Assembly (NCBI RefSeq): GCF_902686445.1
Contig: NC_062213.1
Coordinates: forward strand, 3,283,241 to 3,347,240
DNA: 64,000 bases
Source: Sciurus carolinensis
Lineage: Eukaryota > Chordata > Mammalia > Rodentia > Sciuridae
Reading direction: 5' to 3'
Under the pieces are notes generated by a model that was not told where the DNA came from, searched no databases, and was given only the letters and a program-made list of their open reading frames with translations. The position numbers were made by a program, and so were the translations under genes. Positions 12,904 through 25,800 of this stretch are shown here, in pieces (the first letter of the stretch is position 1; every line of letters starts with the position of its first letter).

Positions 12904-14159
12904 ACGCCTGTTTTCAGAAAGGAACGGTGGGATTTCCCAGTTCCCCTGAGAACTCTGTACCTAAAGCCACCCCGCATTCCTTCGGCCAGAGCTGCAGGTC
13001 AGCACAAGGCTCTGCCCAAGAGGGCACAGGCTCACAGAGCAGCCTCACCCTGGGCAGCCCTGGCAGTCACGTGCACACAGGCCTCCCAGCATGCCCTAGC
13101 CCCTGGGGACACCACTGGAGAGCAGTGTTGGGGTGGGCAGCTGGGCAGCGTGTGAGCGGACTGGGTGCCATCGGCTCTGGGACTGCTGCCTCTGACCCCT
13201 GCCACGTGTGGGGTGAGTGCGTGCTGAGCCGTGGCCGTCTGTGCCTCAGCTTCCTCTTTCTTCCTGTAATTGCAACTTTGAGAAATAGCAGCAGCAGTTC
13301 AGCAAAGCACGGGGGTCCATCCACTTATGCCCCAGCCCCTAGAGTGGCACACCACTCTTTGAGTCTTGCCGTCAGCCTGCAGGGAACGAGCCTCTGAGGA
13401 GAGAAAAGCAGGGCGGTGACCCCAGGGCTCTGCGGGGCCTGACAGGGCCCTGCTCACACTGGGGTGGCACGAAGCCTGGGCCACAGGGTTAGTGAGAGGG
13501 CGTCCCCTGCCCACCCCTGCAGTGGGACTTCCGCACGAGTCCAGCTGACATAGGGCCTTGCACACTCAGCACCTAGGTTAGAGAGGACAGTTGTGGACAG
13601 TCTCCTGTGGCCAGGCTCTGTGCCCGCCATGCTCACTCCCAGAGTGGCCATGGCTGACCACAGCCCTGGAGAGGCCAGGTGCTCGGGGAACAGTGTTATC
13701 CTGGTGGTCTCCCTCCACCTTGCTGACCTCAACCTGAGAAGCTGAAGCCAGCCGGAGCTTCTGCCAAGGAGCATGGTACATCCACGTTAGGGCAGAGTGT
13801 TGGGTGGGGGAGGAGATGAGTGCCCAGCTGTGGGGTCTCAGCAGGTGGCATGTGTCTGCACCTATCCCCCTGGTGCCCGCTTGCCCTTCATCTGTCTCAT
13901 CACCTGCCTTTTGCTACTTCTTGAGCCTAGGCTCCCGGCCCTGAGACCAACCAGCAGCAAAGTTAGTGGCAGGTGCCAGGTTGACCAGTCGGCACAGGTG
14001 TAATGGAGGAGGTGACAAGCCTGTCTCCAGATACCTGCTCAGGATTCAAACCTGTCCTGGTGCTGCTGCTGGCCCTTGGGTGACTGCACCCAGGCAGAGC
14101 TAAGGATGAGGAGCGTTGGGATCATGGATGCTGGCAGAGTGTCTTGTGTCAGGCCATGG

Positions 14160-14330
14160 GGCTGTCACCATCCACATCGGCATGCTACCCCTCTGAGACT
14201 TCATTTCCTCATCAGAAAAGTAGGAATCATAATATCAGCCTCAGTGGGTGCCTGTGAGGACACAGTGACATGTGATCAGGCTCTGTAAATCATGTCGCAA
14301 GATCATTACTATCAGTAGGTCATGGAGAGC
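14160..14330 (+). mobile_element. MIR SINE remnant
   Basis: ctctgagacttcatttcctc, atcagaaaagtaggaatcat and gtgcctgtgaggacacagtg follow the MIR consensus. Confidence 0.7.
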
Positions 14331-15379
14331 TGTCCCTACCTCCAGTCTCCCTTCTGGCCCATGCCAGTGACTGCAGCTCAACCCCCTCTGCTGTCCACTT
14401 ACTAGTTACCCTGAATTGGGAGGTCAGGGCAGTGTGGCATGTGGAGCAAGCTGGCAGTTGCTGCATGACAGTTTGGTTCTGTTGGTATCTTTGCTCCTAC
14501 TAGAGATACAGAAGTGGGAAGGACATGTGGGCTCCCTCTCCACGGTTTGCAGTGTGACAAAGCAGAGCAGAAGGCAGACGGTCAGAGCACAAGGTCCATG
14601 AGGCCAGTAGCAGCTGCTGAGGATCAAGCAGCCAGAGCTCAGGGCAGAGAAGCTCCTGCAGAGTGGCCTTCCTGTGGGTAACGGGTGCAGATTGTGGACA
14701 GGATGTAAAGAATAACTCCTGAAGTCAGTAGAGCAACAGAGGAATGGAACCTGGAGGAGGAGGGGGACACTGGAAGAAGGGAATGGTGCGGGCCAACCAG
14801 TCTTTCTCTACAACTTGAACCTGAGAATTTCTTAGTCGGGGCCATACCAGGTAAGACGTGGCAGCTGCCAGCCCTCCTCCTACTGTCTTACAGAACCAGA
14901 CACAGTGGAAGGACCCAAGCCTTGCATGTCAACTGCTCACACTTCTGACTGATTCCTGAGATGCATGTTTATAGGTCAGGTTTCAGGCTGCACAGCTGAA
15001 GCTGGTAGAACTGAACAGAGTCGTGCCACCTGGTTCTGCAGGGAGAACAGAGCTTTTGAGTTTGAGTCCAGCTGAGTTGATTGTTTATAAAGCAAAAATA
15101 TCAACAGACTTGGAACATAACAAATGTGAAGCCTTCGTGATGTACCATTCATGACACCTAGGGTACAGGTCAGTACTGAAACAAAAGAAAAGAAATGTCC
15201 CCTTACTCTAGAGAAAAGGCAGCAGGAGACACTGACCCCCAGGAGGAGGACTCGGGTTGGGATTGTCATAGAAGCCTGTGACTACCTTGTTATGTGAAGG
15301 AGAACGTGCTCATGGCATAAAGCAGAGGTCCAGCACAGAAACAGGCTGTAGGAAAGGGGGAAAACTAATGGAGACTCTA

Positions 15380-16480
15380 GGACCAAAAAACAACATCCAA
15401 ATTGAAAGCTAACCAGGTGGGATTAAGAACAGATTGGAGATGACAGAAGAAAGACAGTGGGCCTAGAGATTCTTCGATAGAAATTATCCATGGTAAAGAA
15501 CAGAGAACAAAAACTGTAAAAAGAGATGAACAGCACCTGAGGAAACGGGGACAATATCAAAAAGTCAGTCTATGTGATACCTGTATCTTTGGAGTCATAG
15601 AATAGAGGAGGTAGAGAATGAACCATCAAAACATTGAAGATGCAACTGAGTTTTCTAAATTTGATAAGAGTTATGAATCTCCAGATTCATGAAGTTCAGT
15701 GAACCCCAAGAATGATGAATGTAAAGAAATTCTTAACTAGACCCATCATAGTCAAACTGCTGAAAAGCAACAATAGCGGGGAGATCTGGAAAGCAACCAG
15801 GCACGGGTGGTAAGCAGGGATGCAGTCCCATGAGTCCCCACAGCCACCTTCAAAGACAGTGGAGCTGGACCACAGTGGGATCCCATCCTTAAGGTTCTGA
15901 GTGAAGAGGGTTGTAGCCCAGCTTCCGTGTGCAGCAGAAATATTCAAAAATAAAAATGTAATGGGAGATCTCATATAGAAATAAGAGCACATATCATCAG
16001 CAGATACTTTGTAAGAAATGCAAGTAAACCAAAGAAAACTCTTCAGGTATAAGGAAGCAAATCTTTCTAGAAGGAAGGAGTAGTCCTGCTAATGGTGAAA
16101 TGCCCAAGTATATAAGATTATTTCTCCTGGATTCCCTTAGAATAAAAACGACTTAAAAGCAAAATTCAGCATATTGTGGGGTTTGTGTGATGTGTTATAG
16201 TATTCACTAAGTAGACTCTAAATGTTTGATAAATAATATCTATAATAATCAATGAAAGTATCTACCACTGAAGGCCATACTATATTGGAATTTGGATAAA
16301 TATTCAGTTAACCAAAAGAAAATAGGGACAGAGAAGCAAAGAAACAAGGGGGGGCTCAGACAGAAAGTAAATAGCAAACCTAACTCCAACTTAGTCATAA
16401 TTACATTAAGTGTAAGTGGACTAAATATGCCAAGAAAAATGCATAGAAAAACATTCATGTACCATGTATTTTAAAAGGTC
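15380..16480 (+). mobile_element. L1 (L1M-type) fragment, forward, decayed
   Basis: gaggaaacggggacaatatc and cccatcatagtcaaactgct match the end of L1M ORF1. cattaagtgtaagtggacta and the frame at 16,292-16,474 (VIITLSVSGLN) match the start of ORF2. Many stops and indels make it inactive. The ends are approximate and similarity may extend to about 14,980. Confidence 0.75.
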
Positions 16481-19069
16481 AGGCATAGACGTGTTGAGAG
16501 AGAAGGGGCTGATGGAGACCCAGCTTGCAGATCGGGAGCCTCAGTGGGTGGCTGTGACCCTCAGGCAAAGGACCCTTCTGGCAGAGTGCTGCCATGGCTC
16601 CTGGTGGCAGAAGGGCCTGTTGAGGAGGAAGAAAGGGCAGTCAGGAGAGTCCGAGTCAACAGCTTCAAGTTACATGGAGTGAAAAAGGATGAAATTAAAG
16701 GTCACAAGGCACAATTTCACAATCTGGAGACTTCAGCACCCCTCTTAGTGGTGGGAGGACAATTAAAGCAAAGACTGAAAGACAGCCTCTGAACCTTGCA
16801 AAACCAAGCCGCCTTCTAAGCAGGGCCAGCAAGCCGTTCTGCTGCAGACTTGAGTGAAGCTCGTCAGCCTGTGGGGTGCCAGTGAGTCGCTGCAGCTGGA
16901 GAACAGCCGAGCTGGTGGCAAACTAAAATTCCACCCGTGGACACCAAATTCAAATCTCTTAGCTTTTTATGTTGGGAAATATTCTTACTTGGATCTTTTT
17001 CAACTTGGTAAAATGTAACATCCATTCTTAACTGGAACGCCACACAAAAATAGTGACAGGATTTGCTAGTCCCTGTCCTAGAGCCATAGCCCTGGAGAAG
17101 GAGCCAGGACTGGGGTGCATCTGTGAGCTCCTCCAAGTAGCACAAGTGATGATAGCTGGGCCCTGAATGACCCTGGAGCTTCTGCCCTTGCACCTGGGCT
17201 GCCTCCTGCCAGCCACACACACCTGGAAGTGCAAGGAGGAGCAGTGCGTTCCTAGGTTCCTAGGCCCGGGCCCAGCCCTGACTCAAGCAGCTGTCCCAGT
17301 GACGGCAAGACTGTTCCTCCAAAGCCTGCCCTGTCCACCTGCTGGGAGAGAGCACCTACCGGCCTGCCTGTGTCTCTCTCTGAAGGCCACGACCCCACCG
17401 CCCCACCCTCCACAGGCTCAGACAGACACCTGCTTCTGCCTTGCCCAGAACCCTGTGCGCCTGTCTACTTCTCTTCCCTCGGCTCAATGGTGTGGCCTCC
17501 CGCCCCAGCAGCACAGTCAGGTGACATCTGTCTACTGCCAGCTTCTCTGTCCATGTGGTGGCCTGGGCAGCTGTCATTACCCGGGGGATCTGCAGCAGGT
17601 CTCCCTCGTGTCTGCAGGACTCCTGCAGCTGGATCAGCATCAAGCACATCTGCTGTAACTTGCCACACGTGTGCCAGGAGTGTGGAGGAGGGCAGGTTGA
17701 TGGAGCCACAGGTTCCCTGTGTGGCACTCCAGTCTACCTGGGAGAGGTCTGACTGGCGGAAGACCTGGTCTCAAACACCATACTGCAAGGCCTCGCAGTC
17801 GAGGGCACCTGAGGACCAGGATTTGGGTTGAGGGCTAGGGCAGCCACAGCTTAGGATTGGACAGAGTTTGGTTAAGGGGTCCTTGAGCAGCATGGTGGGG
17901 ACAGGGCAGAAGTCTCAGAAAAGGAACTGGGGCTGTTGGTGGAGAGCCCAGTTGAGCAGGGAGGTGAAGTCTGGACAGGGCAGACCGATGCTCAGGGTGG
18001 GCGACCCTGCTGGCCAGGCAGGAAGGGGCCCAACCCCCACCTGGAGTTGGAACAGTGACGGTTAGAAGAGAGTGCCCTTCTTGACATGAAGGTGAGAGCC
18101 AGTGGGGTGCCGGAGCACCCAGCACCTCCGAGCGTGCACCAGGGCCCAGCCCATGGAGAGAAGCACAGGGCTGGCTCGACACCTGCCATGAAGCGGTGAC
18201 AGCCTGTGTGGGGTGATGTGGCTTTCCACTCTCTGACTTTTTAGCCTCATTCCAAGTAGTTTTGATCAAGAGCTATTTCTGAGAGAGGATTCCTAACACG
18301 AGCATCATTAAGGGGGTCTGGGTGGCGTGACCAGTGGCAGGTCATGTGTCCACCATGCGTGCCTCTCAGGGAGAAACCAGAATTCACACCTGCATGTGAG
18401 TCCCAGCCTGGGCAGCGGAACTCACTCAACACACCTCTCATTTCCTGAACCTTGGTACCTTCTGTTGACCTCAGATAGGTGCAAACCCCAGCCTTCTTAA
18501 AGTCATGTGGCTTGAGGGTCAAAGCAGACACCTCAGATCCTCAGCCAGAAGCATCCGGATTTTAATGGGTGCGTTAGCAACAATTTTGCAAGGTGCTTTC
18601 CTCCCCTGGTGGAAATGATTTCCTCCTGCACAGGTTTATTTTCCTGCCAGTTCAACACGATGTTCCATCTCTTGGTGCCTTTGGCTGGGTGAGGTGCCAG
18701 AGAAGCTGTGTCTTAGTAAGCCACGCACTGACGTGACACACAGAGAGGCACCGCTCCTGTCACCTACTGTGGGTTCAGCATGCGGATCCAGGACAGACAC
18801 GCCAGCCCCCAACCCGCCCCCCCAGTACTGCCCCTCCCACCAGCAGTTCCTTTGCAGGCCTTTGGACATCACATAACGGGAGTCCTGGGGTGGTGCTCTT
18901 CCATGGTGGCCTCTGCCATGCAGCACCATGTGTGAGCTTCACCCAGTCTGTTCATTCCAGCCACCACGTGGGGCTCCAGCCTTGACCGTGGCACCATCGT
19001 TTTTCTGCGTATAGTCCGTGGCAATTCTGTTTGTGCGGTAGGGAGGCAGCATGCAGTGAGGGAGCTTTG

Positions 19070-19145
19070 AAGCCAGACAGGTCTGGTTGAAATACTGCAG
19101 CCACCACTCGGTAGCTGTGTGACCTGAGGTCCAGGCTCCCCAGCT
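19070..19145 (+). mobile_element. MIR SINE core remnant
   Basis: tggttgaaatactgcagcca and ctcggtagctgtgtgacctg match the MIR core. Confidence 0.55.
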
Positions 19146-19644
19146 GCACAGCGATCCCTGCCTCATGGGCAACCAGGAAGTTCTGGACGTGAGGGCAGAT
19201 GTCCTGAGCCAGCTGCAAGTTGGCTGTCCCGGCTGGACACACAGCTTGTCCTCCCTTCTCCTTAGCAGCTTAGACCCGCTGGGTGACTGAGCACCCTGAT
19301 GGCTATGTGGGCCTTCTGGGGTGTGCTTGCAACCAGCAGCTCTAAAAGCTGGGGCTCTTACTACGTAGCTGCAGCTGCTGCCCACTCTCATGGACTGTTG
19401 GGGTGGAGGTGGGCGGCCACCTCTGGTGCCCCAAGAGCCGTCAGCAGCCCTCCAGCCGCATGGAGCATCTCTGCCCAGGCCCCGCTGCCCTGGCACCTGC
19501 TGCGTGCACAGTTGTTCAGGATGTGCAGCAGGCAGGGCCCTGCAGGCAGCCTGTTCACCCACGCCAAGGCCCCGTGTCCCACCTGGCCTCCCCTGAGGAG
19601 CCTGTGCGTGCATGCACACCTGCATAATGCCCGTGTCCCCCCAG

Positions 19645-19833
19645 GGCTCCCGGAGCAGTACTACAGTCTCACCTGGTTCCTGAGCCCGGTCCTCGGCCTC
19701 ATCTTCACGCCGCTCATCGGGTCTGCCAGCGACCGCTGCACCCTGAGCTGGGGCCGCCGCCGGCCCTTCATCTTGGCGCTCTGCGTGGGCGTCCTTGTTG
19801 GTGTGGCGCTGTTCCTCAACGGCTCTGCCATAG
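19645..19833 (+). CDS. SLC45A4: SLC45A4 coding exon (helices 2-3)
   Basis: The acceptor cccccag ends at 19,644 and the donor gtgagt starts at 19,834. The exon enters with two bases of a split Gly codon and ends with one base of the next split Gly. It encodes LPEQYYSLTWFLSP onward, then the conserved WGRRRPF loop and helix 3. The frame stays open in both flanking introns (19,299-20,339), so the exon boundaries come from the splice sites and homology, not from stop codons. Confidence 0.95.
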
Positions 19834-22800
19834 GTGAGTGCCGTGCGCACCCTGGCGCAGCGACCCCCTGGCGGGGACCAGGGCGCAGACAGCTGCGGAG
19901 CTGCCCTGTGGGAAAGCTGGAGGAACCTGCTCACAGGGAAAGGCTTCCTGCCCGGACTGTTTGTTTTCAGCGCGTATCTCACCCCACGTCCTGTTTTCGG
20001 CATTATTTTAGAAATTATCTCCTCTCTTTCTGTTCTCCTTTCCTTAGAGCTGGTGTTGAAACCCTCCAGAACTGTTTGCCTTTTACTGGTGGTGGTTTTG
20101 TTTTTAATGAGAGCAGCCACGTGTGGGAAAATACTCTAGCTTCGAGGGCACCCTTCCAGACTGGAATAGCAGAACCTGCTGAGGTGGAGGCGTTGGCGCA
20201 CAGAGGCAAAGGGCCTTGCCCGAGGTCAGCTGCAGGGCCAGCCAGGAGTGGCAGAAGAGAGGCTCCAGGAAGCTGGGTGCAGAGGGCTGCTTGCTTAGAG
20301 GCCTGGCTGCAGGCGGGACTCTGGGTACCCCGTGCCTAGCATCCTCCAGCCAGCTCAGGCCCTGTACAGGCCCTGTTCAGATGGGGCCGCCTGCCTCCAT
20401 GCCTGCTGCTGGCTCTGAACCTAGCCTCCCCTTTCCCATGTGCAAGGAGGTCCTGAGAGAGCAGGGTAGCTTTCTTGGGCCATGTTTGGGGTACGGCCCT
20501 ACCATGTACAGCCAAACACAGCCAATCCAGAAGCTCCAACCCCTCAGCCTGGGTGCCATCTCTGTCTATGGTATGAGGCCAGTGGGGTGCTCCCTGGCAG
20601 AAGCCTCTTCCTCTGTGCCTCCTGTGGGCCAGGTGTCCAGATTCTGCCTAGCAGTGCTGCGGGGCCAGTCCTGGGCCCTGGGCTTCAGTCCCACCCCACA
20701 TCCTCTGATCCTCGTGGGAGGGTGCACTTGGCTCATGGGACTGTGAGGCCCATTCTGGCTAGTCAGGCACCTGGGACAGGAGGGCGATTTGATCTCTGGG
20801 CCAGGGTAGACCTGTGAGGAGCTTCCTGCAGCCTCACACCATCTCCACAGGCCTGGGACTAGGGTGCATGGCCACTTGGGCCGTGCCTTCCAGGGTGGGA
20901 CTGGCCTGGCAGAGGTAGATGCTGGGGCACGCGGGCCCTCAGCTGGGGTCTGGAGGCTTGCGCCATGGGCTTGCGGGTGCCAGGTGCCATGGGGGCTGGC
21001 CTTCTGACACCAGCTCTTGTTGAAGAGGGTGAGGAAACAGTTTCCTTGCAGAAGCTGAGGTGCCATGCTCGACTGGCACTAACTGGCACTCCCAGCAGGC
21101 GGCCACCCCCGGTGATGGTGCCTCAAGCCGGACCTGCTCCCCTTCCTACTCCCAGCTGCAGGCTCAGGAGCCACTCAGAAGCAGCTTCCCACTCACCGGC
21201 CAGAAGAGGAAGCCAGAGAACGAGGCTCTTGCTGTGGAGAGGCCCCTCTGTGCCGCTGCCCCCCTGCAGGGGCCTGCCCACGCCAGCAGGCCCAGGTGGC
21301 GGACACTGCAGTCTGACGGCCCCTCCCGTGCTCTGTCTAGGTCTGGCCCTCGGTGATGTCCCCACCCGGCAACCCATTGGCATCGTTCTCACAGTGCTGG
21401 GAGTAGTGGTCCTGGATTTCAGTGCTGATGCGACCGAAGGGCCCATCCGCGCCTACCTGCTGGATGTGGTGGACAGCGAGGAGCAGGACATGGCCCTCAA
21501 CATCCATGCCTTCTCTGCTGGTAATGCACCTGCAGCAGGCGGGCTGCCTTCTGTTGTTCGCTAGGCCTCTAGGCAGGGGTGGGCCTCTGCTGCCCTGTGT
21601 GCCACCCCAGCGTGATGGAGAGGCAGGAATGGGGACAGAGCATCAGGCTGGGCCTGCTGGGTGCTGTGCTCACCGGGCAGATGGCAGGTCCACACTGATC
21701 TCTGTCCTCCAGGCAGTTCACACACTGGGGGTCGCATCCAGTAGAGGGCCCAACCTGTGGTGGTGTCGAATCTGGGTGTAGTTTGCATTTAGCTTATTAG
21801 GCAGGGATTTGGAAGGCCGGGTCCTGAGACCAGTGGTCACTGGGTCCCCTGTTGGGTCCCCTGTTTTGTCCCCTTCCCCCCACCCCTCCTGTCTCACTTT
21901 CCATCCTAGCCCTTGTCCTGACTCACTCAGGGTGGGCCTGGGGCTGGGGCCCCCACAGCACTCGCTCATCCCTGCCTCTGCCTACCAGGCCTCGGCGGGG
22001 CCGTCGGCTATGTGCTGGGTGGACTGGACTGGACGCAGACCTTCCTGGGCAGCTGGTTCCGGACACAGAACCAAGTTCTCTTCTTCTTCGCCGCCATTGT
22101 CTTCACGGTGTCCGTGGCCCTGCACGTCCTCAGCATTGAGGAGGAGCAGTACTGCCCCCAGCAGGAGCGTGGCTCCGAGGAGGGCGCCCCGGCCCCCACC
22201 GCTGGCCTCACGCAGGACGGGCCCCTGTTCCCAGACGAGGTGCAGTCAGAGCATGAGCTGCCCCTAGACTACCTGGACCTGGACCTGGTACGCAGCAAGA
22301 GCGACTCGGTGCTGCACGTGCCGGATGCGGCGCTGGACGTGGAGCCCGAGCTGCTCTTCCTGCACGACATCGAGCCCTCCATCTTCCGGGACACCTCCTG
22401 CCCCAACACCCCCCGGAGCACCAGCCAGGAGCTCCTGAAGGCCACACTGCCCCGCCTGTCCACGTTCCTCAGGGAAACCACCAAGGAGGACGAGACCTTG
22501 CTCGATAATCACTTGAATGAAGCTAAGGTCCCAAACGGAAGCGGCTCTCCGCCCAGGGACCCCCTTGGCTACGTGAGGGTGGGCGTGAAGCCCTCGGCCA
22601 CGTCCAGCTCCATGCGTAGGCGCAGGCACGTGTTCCGCCGGCAGGCCTCCAGCACCTTCTCCTACCACGGCAAGATCGGGTCCCACTGCTACCGCTACCG
22701 GCGGGCCAACGCCGTGGTGTTGATCAAGCCCTCCCGCAGCATGAGCGACCTGTACGACCTGCAACAGAGGCAGCGGCAGCGCTGTCGGCACCGCAACCAG

Positions 22801-25800
22801 AGTGGGGCCACCACCTCCAGCGGGGACACAGAGAGCGAGGAGGGCGAGAGCGAGACCACCGTGCGCCTGCTGTGGCTGTCCATGCTCAAGATGCCCAAGG
22901 AGCTGAAGCGGCTCTGCCTCTGCCACCTGCTCACCTGGTTCTCAGTCATTGCCGAAGCCGTCTTCTACACCGACTTCATGGGCCAGGTCATCTTCAAAGG
23001 GGAACCCAAGGTGAGCACCCTGGACGGGAGCTGACGTGGGGTGGTGGAGGCAGCCTGGCACACTGAGAACGAGGTGCTCTCAGCACGGGGCCTGTGCCAT
23101 GCCTGCCCTCGCTGCCCCATCCATGTGGTCCAGGCGATGTGCAAGCCCAAAGCAGGTCATGGTGGGCTACGGGGGAGCAGTCGTGCATGCCTGGCCCTCT
23201 TACCAGGCAGAAGCACTGTGAGAAGCCCAAATGAGGGATTGCTTCAGCAGCTGTTGCCCTGTACCAAGCTGACCCAAAAGTTCACAGTTCAGTGGACAGT
23301 CCCATGTCACTCATGCCAGCCCTGCTGGCAGTTCTTCCAGTCCCTCTGGTGCCAGTGGGGCACACCCTGTGGATGTGTTTGCCACCTGGTCAGGAGGGTC
23401 TCAGTGGCCTACACACACCAGGCCCCCATGACCACTCCCTTCCGGGTCTGACCTGTGGCTTCAAGAGGGCAGGATCACTCCTGGGTTTCTGGGCTGCAGA
23501 GCCAGATGTGGCCAGGAAGGACCTAAAACCATTTCCCACTGAAATGGGGAAATGGGAAATGAGGTGGGCCCCCTCCTTGCTGGAGTGTGTCTCACTCCTA
23601 AAATGCAGTCAGCGGCAGTGGAAATGCAGAATGACCCCTTTGTCCTGAGCAAGCAGCAGATGCCCTACTTACCCAGCCTCCTTCCGAGCAGGCCCCCTCC
23701 AACTCGACCGCCTGGCACGCCTACAACGCCGGGGTGAAGATGGGCTGCTGGGGCCTGGTCATTTACGCTGCCACCGGTGCTATTTGCTCAGGTAAGGGGT
23801 GCCCAGGTCAGGTAAGCTTTATCCCCTAGAGAGTGCTCAGCCGGCAGACCAGGGGATCCTGCACCTCACAAGGCCCAGGTGTCAGTGGGACCTGACTTCG
23901 GCCTGTGCAGGAGAGGAGCTGTGGGACGGCTGCTGCGGCTGTGCTGGGAGGGCTGTTTCTGAGAGCCCTTTGGAGGTTGGCTGTGCTGTCCCCCAGTGCT
24001 GTCTGGGGGACAGCACCTCTGCTTAGGCTTCCTGGGTCCTACCAGCTCCTGCCCAGGGCTCAGCAGGAGGAGCAGGGTCCAAGCTAACATGGGCATGAGG
24101 CCTCTACCTGTAGGCACAGCTTTCCTGATGGATGGGCTGGGGTGACAGTCACCTGTCCCAACATGCCCACCTTACCTTGGGGACTAGACGTCTTCATGGT
24201 CAGGGTCCCTGGCCTACCCACACTGTCTGAACCATGGGGATAGGCCAGCTTCACCCCAGCCTTGGCTGGACTGGAGTGGTCAGCCAGGTGCTGCAGCAGC
24301 TAACTGCTGTTGCCACTGCTCTGGAGAGGAATTCCCAGGGGCTTCGGAGGCACCTCTGGAGGCAAGGTCCTGAGACAAAGCCGTGCTGGGGGTCAGGCCA
24401 GAGGGGTGTTCTGGCAGTCAGGGAGGCCCAGCGCTGTAGGAAGGACCAGGCACTGGGCCTTGCTGAGGTGCCGGAGCCACTGGGGGCCTGGGCGAACTGA
24501 GGCCCTGAGTGTATTCAAGAGAAGGGGGCAGTGGTGGGTGTGACCGGACAGCAAGGGGTCCGTAGGAAGCAGCAGCTCTCCACTGTCCCTGTGGTCCCTC
24601 TCTGCAGCCTTGCTACAGAAGTACCTGGACAACTACGACCTGAGCATCAAGGTCATCTACGTGCTGGGGACGCTGGGCTTCTCTGCAGGCACAGCCGTGA
24701 TGGCCATGTTCCCCAATGTCTATGTGGCCATGGTCACCATCAGCACCATGGGCATTGTCTCCATGAGCATCTCCTACTGCCCCTATGCCCTGCTGGGACA
24801 CTACCATGACATTAAGGAGGTGCGTCCATCCCTAGGGCTCTGGGGTACGGGTGGCTAAAAGGTGACCTGGGGAGCCATACACCCGTTGGGGGACATCCCC
24901 ATCCCAGCCTGTGCTCTCCATCTCTGCTCCCAGCAGTCCTCAGCTGCTGCTGACTGGTCAGTCTCTGGACACACAGTCCCTCCAGTGCTGCAGGCCCAGC
25001 CCTGCCAGGAGACTTCTGGAAGTGCTCACTGGAGGGTCAGTCGCTGCACTGCTTCACGCTCCCCTCAAGCACAGTCACCTGCCCTACCCTAGCACAGAGT
25101 CCATTGTACACCTGCAGCACGGGTGTGGACCGGGACTCTCCAGCACGTGTAGACCCCTTAAGGGGAAAGGAAGGGCTGGCTCCAGCTTCCTAAGCCATCC
25201 TGTGTTGACTCCTGATCTCAGTCATCCAGCACAATGGATTTACTGGTTAGATGCATACTGGATACAATGGTAATGAGAATTTAACATTATGTTTCAAGTA
25301 AACATTTTAATTAGAATATAACCTGACCACTAAATGAAGCAAGCTGCTTCATGGCTTTTCAGAAGGGAGAACACAGTTGTAGAATCAACCCAGACCAAGA
25401 AAGACCACCGCCAGGGCCAGAAACCTCAGCCCCTCCCTTCACCCTGAAGGCGACATGATCCTAACACCATCCTGTCCCGTCTTCCTTGTGACTGGTGCAT
25501 TGCCAGCAGCCCTTCATGTGTCCTTAATCCCAGTGCCCACAGGCCCTGATGGGCACTTGGGCTCTTCCAGTTATTATTAGCTGTTCCCGATATTGCAGCC
25601 ACACGTGCCCCTGCCATGCCTTCACATTCCTTCACACCCCACCTGATCCACCTGGAGCAGACAGAATTTGTGTGTGGCTTGAGGTGGAGGAGGGTGCCTG
25701 GGCTACTGGCCAGTGGTCTTCCTGTCCCGGGGCAGGTGTGATGCTGGCTTGAGTGAAGCCACTCTGGCTCTTCAGGAGTGTCCTGGCTTCTTCTGACCAC

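Larger units (their letters stand above)
1..19644 (+). other. SLC45A4: Large 5' intron of SLC45A4, no exon recognised
   Basis: The exon for the SLC45 N-terminus and helix 1 (with the MFGREFCYAMET-like motif) was looked for by eye and not found, so this stretch is most simply one intron. It holds SINEs at 781, 1,241, 3,766, 9,396, 9,723 and 11,752, MIR remnants near 5,070, 6,330, 14,160 and 19,070, and an L1M fragment from about 15,380 to 16,480. The rest is unique-looking, GC-moderate DNA. A small alternative first exon or a noncoding RNA could be missed. Confidence 0.7.

Noticed and set aside
16482..16800. Possible processed pseudogene just after the L1M fragment
   Set aside because: Short frames only, no recognisable protein; it may be continuing repeat or unique intron.
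18939..20120. 393-codon open frame on the minus strand
   Set aside because: It runs antisense across a real SLC45A4 exon and its GC-rich flanks, has no recognisable domain, and is best explained by low stop-codon density.
22264..22926. 220-codon minus-strand frame opposite the large SLC45A4 exon
   Set aside because: It is the shadow of a GC-rich coding exon; its composition is repetitive (V/G/A/L) without motifs.
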